Below are positions 61,759 through 64,000 of a DNA stretch of 64,000 nt, one piece after another (within the stretch, counting starts at the first letter, position 1; every line of letters begins with the position of its first letter). A program made the position numbers and the translations under genes. The notes below the pieces were generated by a model. The model was not told the DNA's origin and ran no database searches. It worked only from the letters and a program-made list of their open reading frames with translations. This DNA comes from Actinomyces sp. B33 (GTDB taxonomy: Bacteria; Actinomycetota; Actinomycetes; Actinomycetales; Actinomycetaceae), in contig NZ_JAMRYR010000002.1 in NCBI RefSeq assembly GCF_028437565.1, positions 186,001-250,000 on the forward strand. The letters run 5' to 3'.

Positions 61759-63171
61759 TCAGCCCCGAGACGCCGAGATCGCCCCGACGTCGACCCGCTG
61801 GCCCGGTTCGGCCGCCACCGACTCGACCCCCAGCTCCTTACTCAACCGTCCGGCCAGCGCCGCCAGCGCCGACTCCTCCCCGTGGACGCAGAACACCCGG
61901 CTCGGCCGCGGCTCCAGCGCCGCCGCCCACTGCGTCAGATCCGACCCGTCCCCGTGCACGGAGAACTCCTCGTCGCGCACGATCCTCGCCCGCACCGCGA
62001 CCTCCATCCCGTGCATCCTCAACGAGGTCGCCCCGTCCGCGAGCGCCCGCCCGCGGGTGCCGACCGCCTGGTATCCGGTCAAGACGACGCAATGACGCGG
62101 GTCGGGCAGCATCCGCTCCAAATGGTGGAGGACCCGCCCGCCCGTGGCCATCCCCGACGCGGAGATGATGATCGCGCTGCGCCCCAGAGAGTTCAGCGCC
62201 TTCGACTCCTCGACGCCGCGCACCTCGTGGACCTCCAGATGGGGCATCGTCAGCCCCCGGGCCTGCGGATTCAACTCCCCGGCCTGACCGCGCGCCCGAT
62301 AGATCGACAGGGACGCCAACGCCATCGGCGAATCGACGTACACCGGCAGGCTCGGGATCCTCCCCTCGGCGACCATCTCGTCGAGCGCGAGGAGCACCAC
62401 CTCGGTCCGGTCGACGGCGAACGCCGGGACGAGCACCGATCCGCCGGACGAGACCGCCTCGTTGATCGCCGAGGCGAACGCCTCATGCGCGGGCCCCTCG
62501 GGATCCATGTGCTCGCGGTCCCCGTACGTCGACTCGATGAGGAGCACGTCGGCGCCCTCGGGCACCTCGCGCGGACGCAGAACGGGGTGGGACGCGCGCC
62601 CCAGGTCGCCGGAGAAGAGGATCGCCCCGTCGGGGGTCGCCACCCGGATCGACGCCGAACCGAGGATGTGCCCGGCGCGCGTCCACGTCGCCTCCACGCC
62701 GTCCCCCAGGTCGAGGGGGCGGTCGAACTCGACCGAGCGCATCAGGGGCAGGGTCCGCTCGACGTCGCCGATCCGGTAGAGCGGCTGGGCGACAGCGTGC
62801 CGGGAGAACCCGTGGGCGTTGGCGAAGTCGGCGTCGCGCTCCTGGAGGAACGCCGAATCCCTCAGGACGATCTCGGCGAGGGCCAGGGTCGCGTCCGTCC
62901 CCCAGATCGAGCCGGAGAACCCGTTCTTCACCAGGCGCGGGAGGTAGCCCGTGTGGTCCATATGCGCGTGAGTCACGAGGACGTCGGTGATCGACGAGGG
63001 CGGGACGGGGAAATCCGACCAGTTGAGGAGACGGAGCCTCTTGACCCCCTGGAACATGCCGGCGTCGACGAGGATGCGGCGCAGGCCGGCGTCCGTGTCG
63101 ACCTCGACGAGGTACTTCGACCCGGTGACGGTGCCCGCGCCCCCGAGGAACATCAGCGTCGTTGCTCCCAT
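61759..63171 (-). CDS. MBL-fold/beta-CASP RNA metallo-hydrolase
   Basis: This 470-residue protein has the metallo-beta-lactamase signature THAHMDHTGYLPRL, further ligands in TRAGHILGSASI and SGDLGR, a beta-CASP domain with STYGDREH and VPAFAVDRTE, and the motif ISASGMATGGRVLHHLE followed by CVHGE near the end. It resembles YSH1/RNase J-type exonuclease-endonucleases, the CPSF73-like group, and probably processes RNA. The ATG at 63171 is chosen because it begins directly with the fold; an extension upstream is non-coding. Confidence 0.88.
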   Translation of the reverse strand: MGATTLMFLGGAGTVTGSKYLVEVDTDAGLRRILVDAGMFQGVKRLRLLNWSDFPVPPSSITDVLVTHAHMDHTGYLPRLVKNGFSGSIWGTDATLALAEIVLRDSAFLQERDADFANAHGFSRHAVAQPLYRIGDVERTLPLMRSVEFDRPLDLGDGVEATWTRAGHILGSASIRVATPDGAILFSGDLGRASHPVLRPREVPEGADVLLIESTYGDREHMDPEGPAHEAFASAINEAVSSGGSVLVPAFAVDRTEVVLLALDEMVAEGRIPSLPVYVDSPMALASLSIYRARGQAGELNPQARGLTMPHLEVHEVRGVEESKALNSLGRSAIIISASGMATGGRVLHHLERMLPDPRHCVVLTGYQAVGTRGRALADGATSLRMHGMEVAVRARIVRDEEFSVHGDGSDLTQWAAALEPRPSRVFCVHGEESALAALAGRLSKELGVESVAAEPGQRVDVGAISASRG

Positions 63172-63272
63172 GGCCCCAGTGTGCTCGATCCGCGACCTCG
63201 ACGCACGAGAATCGGAGCACGGGCCCAGGCGAGGGGAGGGCGGCCCGTGTGAGGCCCGACACCGGGAGGGCG

Positions 63273-63301
63273 GCGACATCGTCGATCGCCTGGCGTAGAC
63301 T
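63273..63301 (+). promoter_or_regulatory. probable tig promoter
   Basis: GCGACA (63273-63278) and TAGACT (63296-63301) are separated by 17 bases. They leave a leader of about 55 bases before the GTG of tig. Confidence 0.45.
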
Positions 63302-63362
63302 GGGCGAGTTGTCATGCGCCCGGTGAGGCGCCCCATTTGCCGACGTTTTGGAGTGCACGCCC

Positions 63363-64000
63363 GTGAAGAGCACCGTTGAGACTCTCGAACCGACCAAGGT
63401 TCGCCTGACCGTCGAGGTCCCCGCCGAGGACCTCGCGTCCGAGATGGACAAGGCCTACAAGGACATCGCCGGCCAGGTCACCATCCCCGGCTTCCGCAAG
63501 GGCCACGTCCCGGCGCGCATCATCGACCAGCGCTTCGGCCGCGCCGCCGTCATCGAGCAGGTCGTCAACGAGGTCCTCCCCGGCCACTACTCCGACGCGG
63601 TCGGGGAGAACGGCCTGCGCCCCATGGCCCAGCCCGAGATCGAGGTCACCGAGATCCCCGCCGTCACCGGCGCCTTCTCCGGCCAGCTCGTGTTCACCGC
63701 CGAGGTCCCCGTCGTCCCCGACTTCGACCTGCCCGAATTCGACGAGTCCACCGTCGTCACCGTCGACACCGCCGAGGTCACCGACGAGGACGTCGACAAG
63801 GAGCTCGACGAGCTGCGCGGCCGCTTCGCGACCCTCAAGACCATCACCCGCAAGGCCAAGACCGGCGACTTCGCGACCATCGACATGGTCGCCACCATCG
63901 ACGGCGAGGAGATCGACTCGGTCTCCGACGTCTCCTACGAGATCGGCTCGGGCACCATGCTCGACGGGCAGGACAAGGCGCTGCGCGGCACCAAGGCCGA
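63363..64000 (+). CDS. tig: trigger factor, N-terminal part (runs off window)
   Basis: This ribosome-bound chaperone/prolyl isomerase starts at a GTG (KSTVETLEPTKVRLTVEVP) and is open to the right edge, 212 codons. The ribosome-docking motif GFRKGHVPARII is at about residues 44-55. The N-terminal domain is complete and the PPIase domain begins at about residue 150 (GDFATIDMVATIDGEEI). In relatives clpP and clpX usually follow. Confidence 0.95.
   Translation, partial: MKSTVETLEPTKVRLTVEVPAEDLASEMDKAYKDIAGQVTIPGFRKGHVPARIIDQRFGRAAVIEQVVNEVLPGHYSDAVGENGLRPMAQPEIEVTEIPAVTGAFSGQLVFTAEVPVVPDFDLPEFDESTVVTVDTAEVTDEDVDKELDELRGRFATLKTITRKAKTGDFATIDMVATIDGEEIDSVSDVSYEIGSGTMLDGQDKALRGTKA

Overview
The window is about 64 kb of a high-GC actinobacterial chromosome with strong G/C third-position bias and many GTG starts. 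LuxS, TIGR03769-type surface repeats with a LASTG sorting signal, a DUF3516-like helicase, an LtbR/NdgR-type regulator beside leuCD, and gltX followed by tRNA-Gln and tRNA-Glu all point to the Actinomycetaceae (Actinomyces or Schaalia type). The species cannot be named from the sequence alone.

Layout. 0-12.4 kb holds the end of dnaG, luxS, ilvE, an iron-box-controlled pair of fused ABC transporters (probably for siderophores), a short MetE-like protein, ilvD, a lipoate ligase with its accessory domain at the front, yggS, yccF and ybaK. 12.5-17.1 kb is mostly minus strand: a large SKI2-like helicase, a sialidase without signal peptide, and a small membrane protein preceded by a frameshifted peptide gene. 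17.7-24.6 kb is a transport and salvage stretch: AGCS symporter, FAH-family enzyme, NCS1 permease coupled to an unusual purine nucleoside phosphorylase, TraX-like protein and a MalY/PatB lyase. 24.9-41.7 kb is largely housekeeping: gltX, tRNA-Gln, two tRNA-Glu, a Mn/Zn ABC operon, ltbR-leuC-leuD, murA, a lipid kinase, plsC, gpsA, ddl, an ATP-grasp gene, a small zincin and tRNA-His.

41.7-56.5 kb is an accessory region. It contains an NYN-domain gene, a decayed IS1249-like element, an IS3 remnant, an unrecognised 567-aa protein, remnants of an actinobacterial conjugative element (SCO6880-, DUF6112- and relaxase-like), a frameshifted DUF1016 nuclease, twin csbD genes, a PadR-controlled ABC operon, tRNA-Pro and tRNA-Gly, an IS481/DUF262 chimera, an Abi-family HEPN gene behind a structured leader RNA, and a decayed IS256 element. 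56.5-57.1 kb is a repeat field. 57.2-64 kb carries a 1248-aa sortase-anchored protein under a probable Zur-controlled promoter, two truncated genes meeting head to head, an MBL/beta-CASP hydrolase and the start of trigger factor.

How the genes connect. Branched-chain amino acid synthesis (ilvE, ilvD, leuCD) is scattered but complementary. Metal homeostasis recurs as an iron box, a Mn/Zn importer and a Zur-type site. The NCS1 permease and the phosphorylase form one nucleobase/nucleoside unit. The most interesting signals are the phosphorylase, which naturally carries the Gln/Asp pair at the human E201/N243 positions, and the Abi gene, whose transcript is predicted to begin with a long hairpin just downstream of the promoter.
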